Assembly (NCBI GenBank): GCA_937872925.1
Contig: CALMUT010000276.1
Span: forward strand, 33,711-97,710
From: an uncultured Myxococcales bacterium
Lineage (GTDB): Bacteria > Myxococcota_A > Polyangia > Polyangiales > Polyangiaceae
Length of the DNA stretch: 64,000 nt
Direction of reading: 5' to 3'
The notes under the pieces were generated by a model. The model searched no databases. It was not told the origin of the DNA and saw only the letters and a list, made by a program, of their open reading frames with translations. Of this stretch, positions 35,306-44,502 are shown one piece after another; position 1 is the first letter of the stretch, and each line of letters opens with the position of its first letter. The translations under genes were made by a program, and so were the position numbers.

Positions 35306-36735
35306 AGTCGACCTCCCAGCTCGTCCGCCGGTGCGGGCTTCGGTGGTGGTTTCGGGGCGGGGGGCTCTACGGGTTTCACAGTCTTCTCCGGGGATGGCTT
35401 TTTTACCACGGGTTTCTGGATTGGCGCCGGTCTAGCCGTGGGCGGTGCAGGCCTGGCTGCGGGTGTGGGTTTCGTGGGCGGCTCCTCGGACGCGGCCGCA
35501 GCGGGGGCTACGGACGGCGCCGGCTGCGCCGACAGCGGCGGCGACGCGTCCGACGACTCGCTGGCCGCCGGTTCTGGTTCCGGCATCGCCGAATCCGCGG
35601 GGGCTGCGTCGGGCGACGCACTGAAGATGGCGCTCCTGAACGCAATCACGATTGCCACCACGCCCACTGCAACCATCACGGCCCCCGCCGCTGCCCAAGG
35701 CAACACGGATCGACGCGACACCGCCCGCCCGGTTTCGCTCCAAGACACCGCCGTGGCGGCTGGCAATGGCTCGACTTCTTCTCGCGGCGGCACCTCGTCG
35801 GACGACGGAGGAAGGGCCGTGGAGGCGGTGGACTGTCCCGCTGCGCTGATCACACCGGAAATGCGCTTCACGGAGCTGCGGGCATGTTTCGGTGCCACCT
35901 CGGCCAAGGCGACGGCCAGCTCCGCGACATTCGCGAAGCGATCCGCCGGAGACTTCTGTAGACAACGCGCGACGACCGCGTCGACCTGGTCAGAAAGCTC
36001 GGGTCGGCGCACTCGTAGCGGCTCGGAATTCTGCGTGAGGATCTTGGCGCAGAGCTCAGTGATGCTTTGGGCATTGAACGGGGGCTGTCCGGAAATCAGC
36101 TCGTACAGGATCACTCCCAGAGACCAGATGTCCGAACGCAGTTCGACGCTGCGTGCGGACGCCATCTGCTCTGGCGACATGTACAGCGGCGATCCCATGA
36201 GTGCCGACGTCTTGGTGAGCGCGAGATCTGGCCCCGTCGTGACCTTGGAGATGCCAAAGTCCAGGACCTTGACCATGGGCGTCCCGTCCATGCGCGTCGT
36301 GACGAAAAGATTGGCGGGCTTCAGATCCCGATGCACGATGCCCAGGACGTGCGCCTCGGCCAGGGCTTCGCAGGCCTGCAGCACATAGTCGGCAACTTCG
36401 GCGGGAGGCAGGGGGCCCCGCGCAGCAAGGATCTGTGAGAGATCCTGCCCCTTGAGATACTCCATGACAATGTAGGGCTCGCCGGAGTCAAAGTTGCTGA
36501 CGTCGATGATACGGACGACATGCTCACTCTTGATCTTGGTCGCGGCTCGCGCTTCCCGCGCGAATCGACCCACAGCGTCGGAGTTCGTCATGGCCTCCGG
36601 CAGCAAGAATTTTATGGCGACGGGCTCGTCGAGCTGCAGATGGTGTGCCGCCACGACCATGCCCATGCCGCCGGAGCCGAGTAGTTTTTCGACGCGGAAT
36701 TTGCCAGCGAGTATGTCGCCCTGATTAACCGACAC
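35302..36735 (-). CDS. Membrane Ser/Thr protein kinase (copy A)
   Basis: 477 residues. The kinase domain (~12-270) has the glycine loop GSGGMG, the lysine in VAIKF, HRDLKPANL (catalytic Asp), DFGIS and a SPEQ in place of APE. A transmembrane helix near 345-365 (WAAAGAVMVAVGVVAIVIA) separates it from a Pro/Ala-rich periplasmic tail. GTG at 36735 is supported by identity with the paralogue's first residues (SVNQGDILAGKFRV); a longer frame exists but its front differs. It is the first gene of a pair with the TPR protein. Targets are unknown. Its sister at 60974-62464 shares most of the kinase domain. Confidence 0.9.
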   Translation of the reverse strand: MSVNQGDILAGKFRVEKLLGSGGMGMVVAAHHLQLDEPVAIKFLLPEAMTNSDAVGRFAREARAATKIKSEHVVRIIDVSNFDSGEPYIVMEYLKGQDLSQILAARGPLPPAEVADYVLQACEALAEAHVLGIVHRDLKPANLFVTTRMDGTPMVKVLDFGISKVTTGPDLALTKTSALMGSPLYMSPEQMASARSVELRSDIWSLGVILYELISGQPPFNAQSITELCAKILTQNSEPLRVRRPELSDQVDAVVARCLQKSPADRFANVAELAVALAEVAPKHARSSVKRISGVISAAGQSTASTALPPSSDEVPPREEVEPLPAATAVSWSETGRAVSRRSVLPWAAAGAVMVAVGVVAIVIAFRSAIFSASPDAAPADSAMPEPEPAASESSDASPPLSAQPAPSVAPAAAASEEPPTKPTPAARPAPPTARPAPIQKPVVKKPSPEKTVKPVEPPAPKPPPKPAPADELGGRL

Positions 36736-36881
36736 GTAAATGGCCCCTGCCCGGCCGAGACTATACCCCAGGGCTCGAAAGTTCCGGCTGTCATGTGTCA
36801 TCGCGATGCAGGGCTGCTGCTCGCTGGTAGTCGCTAGCGCCATCGCGCTTGCTGGTGGGTTGAGCGGAGCTGTCGCGAGAA

Positions 36882-37913
36882 TTACGGCGTTGCGGCAGGC
36901 AGACGCAGGGTCGCAGGCGCGATGCCGACCGCCAGGGCAGGGAACGCCTCGTCGTCTGCGCTCCCGGCGCGCTGGGTTACAAATAGCAGCGTGTAGCCGT
37001 CCCTGGGCAACACCGCCGGCGCACGGGGCAGGCGTGGCCCCGAAAGGGCGGGCTGCGGGTTCTTCTGCATCGCTCCGGAGTCTGCGTAGCGCGCAGCAAG
37101 ACCAATGCCCGTGACGCCGGCGGCGTCGCGCCCGGCATAGTACAAGCGCAGGACTTGGCGGCCCTCGGCGGTCTTTGCCAGCCACGGCTCGGGATCCGAC
37201 ACGCCTGCTGCGTCGAAGGTTTCGCCAGCGCTGGGCTCGAGCACGGGCGCTCCCGTGCGCGTCCAGTCGAGGCCGTCGCTGGAGGTAGCTTCGCCGATGC
37301 TGCCGCCGGCGCCGTAGAACAGACGGAAGTCGCTAGCGCCGAGCATCGTGAGCGCCGGACCCTGGGGCGTGGCGCCAGCTTCCCAGGCGCTGCCGCCTTG
37401 GGTGGAGAGCACCGGTGTCGTCGCGTTCGTGAACGTCACGCCGTCGCTAGATCGCGCGATGCCGATGCCATCGGTGCCGGCGTAGGCCAGCCAAACCTCC
37501 GCGCCGACACGCAACACGGAGGGTGCTTCGAGGGTCGCGCCTTCCCAGGCTTCCCTCGCCGCCAGCACCGGATCCTGCGGATCCGGTTGTTCGACGAAGC
37601 TGCGTCCGTCCTCTGCGATGAAGCGATAGATGCCACTCACGCCGCCGACACTCGCCGCAGCGTACAGGGCCACGCGCTCCCCATCGAGGGGCAAGAGCGT
37701 GGCGTCGCGGTGATCCACAGAGCGCCGGCGCAGCGTGTAGGGAGCGTTGCTGGCCAGCTCGGGCCGCACCAAGTAGCGGAACGGTCCCGCCAGGTTGTTC
37801 GGGCGAACGGCGTCGTCATCACCGGCTTCGCTCGCTAGCGTCGCGCAGCCGCAGGGCAGCAGTGCGGCGAGCAGCCAGAACCCACGGGAAAATCGGCGAA
37901 TGCGGCGCTTCAT
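36882..37913 (-). CDS. Beta-propeller-like secreted protein (glycosidase family 43-like)
   Basis: 343 residues. The N-terminus is an export signal (FWLLAALLPCGC) and possibly lipoprotein, although the lipobox is weak. The body has repeated blade-like motifs of the form WLAYAGTDGIGIARSSDGVTF and FRLFYGAGGSIGEATSSDGLDW, typical of five-bladed beta-propellers of glycosyl-hydrolase 43/32/68 type. No acidic catalytic triad could be assigned, so binding may be all it does. The ATG at 37913 overlaps the preceding stop (ATGA). It is the last gene of the operon with two FadL-like porins and a lipase. Confidence 0.7.
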   Translation of the reverse strand: MKRRIRRFSRGFWLLAALLPCGCATLASEAGDDDAVRPNNLAGPFRYLVRPELASNAPYTLRRRSVDHRDATLLPLDGERVALYAAASVGGVSGIYRFIAEDGRSFVEQPDPQDPVLAAREAWEGATLEAPSVLRVGAEVWLAYAGTDGIGIARSSDGVTFTNATTPVLSTQGGSAWEAGATPQGPALTMLGASDFRLFYGAGGSIGEATSSDGLDWTRTGAPVLEPSAGETFDAAGVSDPEPWLAKTAEGRQVLRLYYAGRDAAGVTGIGLAARYADSGAMQKNPQPALSGPRLPRAPAVLPRDGYTLLFVTQRAGSADDEAFPALAVGIAPATLRLPAATP

Positions 37914-39256
37914 CGGAATCCTACTCCCAGAGTGGCGCCCACGTTCAGGATGCTGCCATCCGCGCGGTAGTCTCCCACGTAGTCGGCGGGGTTTTCTTTT
38001 AGGGTCACCCGAGCGGGCAGCAGCGACCACTGAAGATGCATGTCAAATCGCAGGTCCCCAGGCAACACCTCGCCCGGATCCGAAAGCACAAACCCCGAGC
38101 CGGCGGAAAATACGTGTCGATTGGCGTCGACGAAGTTGGTGCGCCCCGTCTGCGGCGGCACCGGCGAGTGCTCGTACACATAGCCGACGCGAAGCGGGAT
38201 CGAGAAATCACGCGCGACACTCAAGAAATACTCCACGCCCAGGCGCGGCACCAGGCGGTCGGAAAAGTTGGGGTCTTCCACTTCCGTTGGTTTCGGGTTC
38301 TCTGGCAGCTCGAAGCTCGCCGGTACCTCGACGTCCAGCACGGTTTGCGAGCGGCTGACGGGGCTCTCATACGCGGCCCAATTCACCCAAGTCACGTCTG
38401 CGGAGAGCCGCAGCTCTTTGCTGAGCTGGTAGGCGCCGCCCAAGACGAGCTGCTGGGGAATGAACGCATTTGTGGTTTGCGAAGTCAGCGTGTAGCGCGC
38501 GGGCACCTGCAGCAGCGTGGCGTCGACGTTGCCTGCCAGCTCCGCGTCGATGTTCAGCGCGATCTTCGCCTGCCCGCGATACACCACCGCCAGATCCAGC
38601 TCGCGGGTTGGCCGAAGTGTGACGCCGAATTGCGGGTAGCGCACAGACGTCAGATCTGCGTCGACCTCGTGTTCGAGTTGCGAGTCGTATTCTGTGCGTC
38701 CGCCACCGGGCAACACTGCGGTCCCGCGAATACCGAAGCGCCCTTGAGTGGCTGCGAGCCAGGTAACGCCGCCCCCCACGGATAGCCAGGGCAGCGGCCG
38801 CAACGCGACACCCGCGGAGAGATACAAGAGCTGCGGGCGATTGTCGTATAGGAGCCAGCGCGGCTGATCCTGTCGTGCGCTACGCGCTCGCGACAAACGT
38901 TCGTCATTGAGATGGGTGGCGATGCCAAAGGCGAAGGGCAGCGTGCCGACACTTCCCGGAGCCACGATGCCGCCAACGATGCCGCGCACCGGGTCGACCT
39001 GGCTATCGTGACCGTTCATCGAAAGCGAATGCGACACGTGGGTGTAGCCAACGGAAAGGTCCGTGCCGCGGGCCAGGGCGAGCCCCGACGGGTTGTAATA
39101 GCAGGCGGAAAAATCCCGCGCGCTTGCGCTCATCGCGCCGCCAAGGGCCGTGGAGCGCGAGCCGAGTCCGTAGCTGTCGACGGGGTTCGCGGCCGCCGGC
39201 GCCGCGATACAAAGCAGCACCCAGGTCAGGACACCGATCCCACACGGCCTGGGCAT
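37910..39256 (-). CDS. FadL/TodX-type outer-membrane porin (copy 1)
   Basis: 448 residues. A signal peptide is followed by the FadL N-terminal pattern (NPVDSYGLGSRSTALGGAMSA, split here, with ACYYNPSGLALA), then many amphipathic strands. Proteins of this family carry hydrophobic compounds such as long-chain fatty acids or aromatic hydrocarbons across the outer membrane. The start at 39256 overlaps the stop of the upstream FadL gene by one base (TGATG). Both porins follow a lipase-like gene, implying uptake of lipid products. Confidence 0.85.
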   Translation of the reverse strand: MPRPCGIGVLTWVLLCIAAPAAANPVDSYGLGSRSTALGGAMSASARDFSACYYNPSGLALARGTDLSVGYTHVSHSLSMNGHDSQVDPVRGIVGGIVAPGSVGTLPFAFGIATHLNDERLSRARSARQDQPRWLLYDNRPQLLYLSAGVALRPLPWLSVGGGVTWLAATQGRFGIRGTAVLPGGGRTEYDSQLEHEVDADLTSVRYPQFGVTLRPTRELDLAVVYRGQAKIALNIDAELAGNVDATLLQVPARYTLTSQTTNAFIPQQLVLGGAYQLSKELRLSADVTWVNWAAYESPVSRSQTVLDVEVPASFELPENPKPTEVEDPNFSDRLVPRLGVEYFLSVARDFSIPLRVGYVYEHSPVPPQTGRTNFVDANRHVFSAGSGFVLSDPGEVLPGDLRFDMHLQWSLLPARVTLKENPADYVGDYRADGSILNVGATLGVGFR

Positions 39257-40545
39257 CAGAACTTCACTCCCAAGATCAGGCCGAAGTTCTGTACGACGCC
39301 CTTGCTTTCGAGCTCGGGCGCACCCGGATTATTACTGGGCACACTGGCGTCTTTGGCATGAGTGCGTGGCGCCAGTAGATGCACTTGATAGAACGCGTCC
39401 AACGTGATCGGCGGCAGCGGCTCGAACAGCTCGACTCCGTATCCAACCGCGAGCACATGGCGATCGTTGTCGAGGGTATTCCGTGTGCCGGTCTGTTCTT
39501 GAAGCGGACTAGGTTCGAAGGCGTAGCCGGCGCGCAGTTCAGCCCGGGACACGGCACTGAGCTCAAGCTCGTAGAGTGCGCCCACTCGCGGCACGATCAC
39601 ATCGGAAAACTCGATAGGTTGCACCCGCAAGGCGTCGCAATCGGGTTGCGCGCTCGGGCAGCGCACCGTGGCACGCTGAAAGCCGTCGAAGGCGGACCAG
39701 TGCTTCCACGTGGCGCCGGCGACCAGCGTCAACCTAGAGAAGCGCTGTCCCACTTCGGCTTGCAGCGCCATGGGATCGTATTGCGCGATGCCCGCGATGT
39801 TCAGCGACGGCACCACCAAACTACCCAAATCCCGCACGTCGACGACGACGTCGAATTCGCCTTCGAGGGCGCCCCGCCAAGTCACCCCTAGCTGGGTGTC
39901 TTCGACCTGGTACGCCGCGCCAAAAATCGGCGCATAGGTGGCGATCAACTGATCGTCCACCACGGTGCCGACGCGGCCCGAGGTGTCCGTCTGCACGACG
40001 ACGGTGCCGACCAATTCAGCCAGCGCGAGAAACCCGGCCCCAAGCTGCAGCCCGTGGCCGAGGTCAACGCCCAAGCCCAAGTTGAAGTTCAGCGTTTGTG
40101 CCCGATCCGTCAGCAGTGGGAACTGTGGGCGCTCCGGATACAGCAGCCTGGCGCGCGCGATCAGCTGCGTGGGTGTGTACGTGCCGAGTCCGAGGGTGAG
40201 CCGGTCTTCGATCACGCCGCCGAAGGGCAGGGGCAGCACGACACCAATGAAGGTGCCGCCCACGCCTTCTTCAGGCACGTCGCCCGGTGCGTTTGCGCCC
40301 TCGGCTTTCAGGGCTAGCGTGGCGGCTTGGTAGCCGAGGCTCAGCTGTCGATCGCGACTCAGGGCGAGCAGCGCCGGGTTCGCGTAGGTGGTTGCAAAGC
40401 CTCGTGCCACCGCGGCGCCCGCTCCCGCCATGGCCTGGGGCTGCGGGCCAAAGCCGTACAGCTCTGCGGGAGACGCCGTCGTCGCAGCGCTCACAGCGGT
40501 GGTCGCTGCGAAAACAAAGACAGAAAGCGAGGCTCGGCGCAGCAC
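39256..40545 (-). CDS. FadL/TodX-type outer-membrane porin (copy 2)
   Basis: 429 residues with the same layout: signal peptide, then FGPQPQAMAGAGAAVARGF and YANPALLALSRDRQLSLGY, as in FadL family N-termini. Start codon GTG at 40545. The stop of the lipase-like gene lies 10 bases upstream and the TGATG overlap to the next porin shows coupled translation. The two copies are clearly diverged rather than recent duplicates. It may differ in substrate range from copy 1. Confidence 0.85.
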   Translation of the reverse strand: MLRRASLSVFVFAATTAVSAATTASPAELYGFGPQPQAMAGAGAAVARGFATTYANPALLALSRDRQLSLGYQAATLALKAEGANAPGDVPEEGVGGTFIGVVLPLPFGGVIEDRLTLGLGTYTPTQLIARARLLYPERPQFPLLTDRAQTLNFNLGLGVDLGHGLQLGAGFLALAELVGTVVVQTDTSGRVGTVVDDQLIATYAPIFGAAYQVEDTQLGVTWRGALEGEFDVVVDVRDLGSLVVPSLNIAGIAQYDPMALQAEVGQRFSRLTLVAGATWKHWSAFDGFQRATVRCPSAQPDCDALRVQPIEFSDVIVPRVGALYELELSAVSRAELRAGYAFEPSPLQEQTGTRNTLDNDRHVLAVGYGVELFEPLPPITLDAFYQVHLLAPRTHAKDASVPSNNPGAPELESKGVVQNFGLILGVKF

Positions 40546-40555
40546 GGCCTTCGCC

Positions 40556-42580
40556 TCAAGGGGCGGGCACGCGGCCCGCGGGTTCGTCCATGAAGTTGCG
40601 CACGAAGCCGGCGCACTGATTCATGGCGGCTGGGATGTCGTAGATCACGAAGTGGCCATCCGAGGCCTTGGCTGCTTCCCACTGCGCCAGCACACCACTG
40701 GCCTTGCCATTGGCCAGGTTGCCCGCCAGCCCATCCTTCGGGATCGTCACCGGCAGGAAGCGGTCGTCGAATTCAGCTTCGTAGACCGAGTGGATCACTG
40801 GATTTTGCGGCGGCAGACCCAGGGCGAGGGCCTGGGCTTCAATGCCGCGCGGCGTGGAGTAGCTGTCGCCGCTTCCGTCAGCGTTGACACCCTCGGTCAT
40901 GAGTACGCTTTTCGGCGCGAACCCGGCGCGCGGCGCTTGTGCGATGCGCCTCACGTAGTGGATCGTGTCCGTCGGGTCGACGATACTTTGGGCCAAGCAC
41001 ATGGCGGGATGGAACTCATCGAGTTCCGCCTCTTCGTCCACGGCCAGCGCCAAGAAGACCTTCTTGACCAGACCCGCGATGTCCCAGGGCTCTTTCTTCT
41101 CCAGAAGAGCGATGGTGATCAGGCCGCCGGAGCCGCTGAGCACGCCGCCACGTGCGCTGTCGTCAATGGCCAGGTAAATCGGACCGTTCAGGCCGCCTTG
41201 GGAGTGCCCGAAGTAGCCGAGCCGAGAAGCGTCGAAGCGGATCTCAGTTCCCCCGTACGCAATGCTAGCGGGCACGGTCATCTTCGACGCCGTGAACAGC
41301 CGTGCTTGCTGGACAACGTCGATGGCGGACTGTGGCCCGTTGGCGCGTGCCGCTTCCAGGTTTTGGAAGTTGAAAAAGAGGAAGTCGGACGTGCCGGCCC
41401 CTGCACCCGGGCGCGTGCCGTGAAAGATCTGGTCGATGCCCATGGTCGCGATGCATTGTTTGGCTAGGGATTCCGCTTCATCCCCCGCGCCGAGGAGCGT
41501 TCGATAGTCGCCATAGGTCCCGTGACCGTAAAGAACGATGGGGTAACCCGCGGCGGGCATCGGACACTTGGCCGGATCCGGCACGGCCAAGGTGAAACGC
41601 AGGTCCATCTCGCGCTGCACTACGGGCGTTCCGTCTTTGTCAAACGCGAGCGCGCCGCCATCGCCGGCCTGTGCAAATGGGATCTTGCCCTGCTGGAAAT
41701 CTGGGGAAGGGCCGTAGACGCCCGCGTATACGTCCATGATTCCGGGACGACGGTCCTTCGGGTTCGCTTCCCAGGCTGCCGGTTGGGCCGTGGGCGCTGC
41801 GTAGCTCTTGACGGTGAAGTCCCGAACAGCCTGGGTTTCCGCCGTAGGGTCGTTGGTCGTGTACACCGCCAGGTGCACGATCTTCGAGCGCGGGATCCCG
41901 GCTGACGCGATCGCGTCGATGTCCGCTGCCAATGCGTCGCGCAAAGACAGCGCCGCACCCTCCGCTTTTGCGTCTCCGAGGACCGCGCGCAGCTCCGGGG
42001 ACGGCCGCATTCGGCCCCCCTTCGCCGTGCGTAGGCGATCCGTCACGACCAGCGCGTAGCGATGTTTCGGCAACAGCGGATAGCCAAACACTGGAAGGAA
42101 CGCCAGAGTGTTGTCTGCATAATACACAGCCTCGTTCGGTGCGAGCTTCACTCGGATCAGCTGCCGCGTCCCGTTTTCGTCCGCCCCGGGCGTGATGTCG
42201 ATGAGTTGCACACTGCTGCTTGGGTCGATGGCTTCAAGGGGTGATGCCGGCAGGGTGCCTTCGTCCAGGGCGGTGGTGAAGCGCAGGAAGCCGCCCGCCG
42301 CAGGTGAAAACCCGTCGAGCACTCCCTGCATGGAGTCGATGAACTGATCGAGCAACGGCAGCTCCCGCGGATTCGGATAGCCAGCGAAGCGCACGCTGCC
42401 GTCTTCGACACGAAATTCGCTCGGCCATGGATGATCGAAGAAGGTTTCGTCGGCCAGGGCGTCCAAGGTCTCCGGCACCGCGTAGATGCTGTATCCCGGA
42501 GCCGCGTCTTCGGCCTCGCCGTCGCCGCACGAAAGCGCGCACAAGCTCAGGACTCCCACCGCTGCTCGCCAGCCACCCAT
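40556..42580 (-). CDS. Lipase-like alpha/beta hydrolase lipoprotein
   Basis: 674 residues. The N-terminus is a lipoprotein signal ending ALSC (Cys18). The first ~350 residues match the bacterial virulence-factor lipase N-terminal layout (FPSEFRV-like opening, LPLLDQFIDSMQGVLDG). The hydrolase core begins near 390 with VLYGHGTYGD, and the nucleophile elbow is GYFGHSQGG with Ser460. Likely activity: hydrolysis of lipid esters or related hydrophobic esters at the cell surface. The operon, with FadL porins just after it, fits hydrolysis then import. ATG at 42580 starts the signal; the open frame reaching 42805 is not signal-like. Confidence 0.85.
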   Translation of the reverse strand: MGGWRAAVGVLSLCALSCGDGEAEDAAPGYSIYAVPETLDALADETFFDHPWPSEFRVEDGSVRFAGYPNPRELPLLDQFIDSMQGVLDGFSPAAGGFLRFTTALDEGTLPASPLEAIDPSSSVQLIDITPGADENGTRQLIRVKLAPNEAVYYADNTLAFLPVFGYPLLPKHRYALVVTDRLRTAKGGRMRPSPELRAVLGDAKAEGAALSLRDALAADIDAIASAGIPRSKIVHLAVYTTNDPTAETQAVRDFTVKSYAAPTAQPAAWEANPKDRRPGIMDVYAGVYGPSPDFQQGKIPFAQAGDGGALAFDKDGTPVVQREMDLRFTLAVPDPAKCPMPAAGYPIVLYGHGTYGDYRTLLGAGDEAESLAKQCIATMGIDQIFHGTRPGAGAGTSDFLFFNFQNLEAARANGPQSAIDVVQQARLFTASKMTVPASIAYGGTEIRFDASRLGYFGHSQGGLNGPIYLAIDDSARGGVLSGSGGLITIALLEKKEPWDIAGLVKKVFLALAVDEEAELDEFHPAMCLAQSIVDPTDTIHYVRRIAQAPRAGFAPKSVLMTEGVNADGSGDSYSTPRGIEAQALALGLPPQNPVIHSVYEAEFDDRFLPVTIPKDGLAGNLANGKASGVLAQWEAAKASDGHFVIYDIPAAMNQCAGFVRNFMDEPAGRVPAP

Positions 42581-42734
42581 ATTCGTATTCCTAGCCGATC
42601 CGACGCAGGGCCGCATGTGGGTCTGTTTTTTTGGTTTGGTTTCCTGCGCTCTTGCAGCCATCGACGCGCTCCCTTGACGCCCGCCGGGGTCCGGCGAAAG
42701 GACTCCGCGGACAACGAGAACACGGAGACCCCCC

Positions 42735-43919
42735 ATGCGCATCGGCACACCCCTGAGTCCTTCCGCAACCAAAGTCATGTTTCTGGGCTCCGGTGAGCTC
42801 GGCAAGGAGGTTGTGATCGAGTTGCAGCGCCTTGGCGTCGAGGTGATTGCCGTGGACCGCTACCCGGGCGCGCCGGGGCAGCAGGTGGCGCATCGCAGTC
42901 ACGTCATCGACATGACGGATGCCAAGGCGCTCCGGGCACTGGTCGAAAAAGAGCGACCGGATCTGGTCGTGCCGGAGATTGAAGCGATCGCGACCGACGA
43001 GCTACTTCGCATCGAACAGGATGGGCTCGCGACGGTGATCCCGACGGCAAATGCTGCGCACGTCACCATGAACCGCGAACGCATCCGTCGCCTCGCGGTG
43101 GAATGCGATCTGCCGAGCTCCAAGCATGCGTTCTGCTCTTCCCTTGCTGAGCTTGAAAGCGCCATTGACGCCGGTATCGGTGTGCCGTGTTTCGTCAAAC
43201 CCGTGATGTCTTCGTCTGGCAAGGGGCAGAGCCGCATTACGAGTCGGGACGGCGTGGCGACGGCGTGGGACTACGCAATGGCCGGTGGTCGCGTGAAACA
43301 GCCGCGCGTCATCGTCGAGGCCGAAGTGAAATTCGATTTTGAGATCACGCTGCTCACGGTGCGTCACGCCAGCGGCAGCGCGTTCTGTGAGCCCATCGGG
43401 CACCGACAGGTTGCCGGCGACTATGTCGAGTCGTGGCAACCCCAAGCCATGTCGGCCGCTGCCCTGGAAAAAGCGCGGGCCATGGCGAAGCGGATCACCG
43501 ACAAGCTTGGCGGCTACGGCATCTTCGGCGTGGAGCTATTCGTGCGGGGCGACGAAGTCTGGTTTTCCGAGGTCAGCCCCCGTCCCCACGACACGGGTCT
43601 CGTCACCCTATGCTCCCAGTACCAGAGCGAGTTCGCGCTGCACGCGCGCGCCATCCTGGGACTGCCAGTGGACACTTCGCTGCGGTGTCCCGGAGCCAGC
43701 GCGGTCATCTACGGCGGTATGGACGCACAGGGCATTGCCTTCGAAGGCCTGGACGAAGCCCTAGCCGTGCCGGGCACCGAACTGCGCCTATTCGGCAAAC
43801 CGGAGTCCTTTGAAAAGCGGCGCATGGGCGTTGCGGTTGCCCGCGGTCAGAGTGTGAACGAGGCGCGCGAGCGCGCGACGCGCTGCGCGAAGTGTGTCCG
43901 CCCCGTCGCACCCGCTTGA
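42735..43919 (+). CDS. purT: Formate-dependent phosphoribosylglycinamide formyltransferase
   Basis: 394 residues of the ATP-grasp family. Typical motifs: [52 protein letters not shown] (here [10 protein letters not shown]), and [14 protein letters not shown]. The enzyme makes formylglycinamide ribonucleotide from GAR, ATP and formate in purine synthesis. It is near full family length and no key residue is missing. It is divergent from the lipase gene with 154 bases between them. Start ATG at 42735. Confidence 0.95.
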   Translation: MRIGTPLSPSATKVMFLGSGELGKEVVIELQRLGVEVIAVDRYPGAPGQQVAHRSHVIDMTDAKALRALVEKERPDLVVPEIEAIATDELLRIEQDGLATVIPTANAAHVTMNRERIRRLAVECDLPSSKHAFCSSLAELESAIDAGIGVPCFVKPVMSSSGKGQSRITSRDGVATAWDYAMAGGRVKQPRVIVEAEVKFDFEITLLTVRHASGSAFCEPIGHRQVAGDYVESWQPQAMSAAALEKARAMAKRITDKLGGYGIFGVELFVRGDEVWFSEVSPRPHDTGLVTLCSQYQSEFALHARAILGLPVDTSLRCPGASAVIYGGMDAQGIAFEGLDEALAVPGTELRLFGKPESFEKRRMGVAVARGQSVNEARERATRCAKCVRPVAPA

Positions 43920-43935
43920 GCCCGGGGTCAGGCTG

Positions 43936-44400
43936 TCAGGGCGCGTCAGGGTCGGGGGCTTTTCGCGCTGGCGCTGGCACCATCACCACCGGCACCTTTG
44001 CTCCGCGCAAGACGCCGTCGGCGACGCTGCCCACCAGCAACTCGTAGAGCTTGCCGTGCCCGTGGCTGCCCAGCACGAGCCACTCCGCTTCCAAGCTCTC
44101 CGCGTGCTTGAGGATGCTCTCTACGGCGGCTCCCTGGACCATCAATGGGCGGGCTTGCAGGCCAGTGCGCGCGAGGGCCGCGATCTTCTTCTCGAGCACG
44201 CGGTGCTCCTCACGCAGGTGCTCCGCGACGCTGTTGCGCACGCTCTGCGGCCCGGCTTCGTAGCCAACGAAGTCAGGCGGTGGTTCCGCCACGAACAGCG
44301 CCACCAACTCGATGTTCATGGCGAATGCCAGCCGCGCTGCATAGTCGAGCACGTCGTCCGTGACGCTCGAGAGATCCACTGCGGCAAGCACGCGCCCCAC
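43936..44400 (-). CDS. Universal stress protein (UspA family)
   Basis: 154 residues. VLAAVDLSSVTDDVLDYA opens the fold and GSHGHGKLYELLVGSVADGVL provides the G-x2-G-x9-G-S ATP-binding motif, followed by VPVVMVP. ATP-binding stress protein. GTG at 44400 is preferred over GTG at 44442, which would add residues without family match and overlap the strong hairpin. It is convergent with purT. Confidence 0.87.
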   Translation of the reverse strand: MGRVLAAVDLSSVTDDVLDYAARLAFAMNIELVALFVAEPPPDFVGYEAGPQSVRNSVAEHLREEHRVLEKKIAALARTGLQARPLMVQGAAVESILKHAESLEAEWLVLGSHGHGKLYELLVGSVADGVLRGAKVPVVMVPAPARKAPDPDAP

Positions 44401-44431
44401 AGCCCAAGCAAAGCACGAGGGTTGCCCGGGG

Positions 44432-44460
44432 GTCGAGCGCACGTTTTTCGTGCGCTCGAC
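44432..44460. terminator. Strong perfect hairpin, likely terminator
   Basis: GTCGAGCGCACG (44432-44443) and CGTGCGCTCGAC (44449-44460) are perfect 12-bp arms around a 5-base T loop. It lies between the stop of the lipoprotein gene at 44503 and the universal stress protein start at 44400. No T-run follows the stem on the minus strand, so termination by this hairpin alone is not certain. Confidence 0.6.
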
Positions 44461-44502
44461 GGGCTCCGCGCGGGAGCCAGCGGCCCACCGCGCGCGCGGG
44501 GA

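Noticed and set aside
35096..36388. Plus-strand open frame of 430 codons opposite the Ser/Thr kinase
   Set aside because: The minus-strand kinase is unambiguous, and the plus-strand product is Gly/Ala-rich shadow sequence.
42581..42805. N-terminal extension of the lipase-like gene to 42805
   Set aside because: It would overlap the purT start and has no signal features; the lipoprotein signal begins at 42580.
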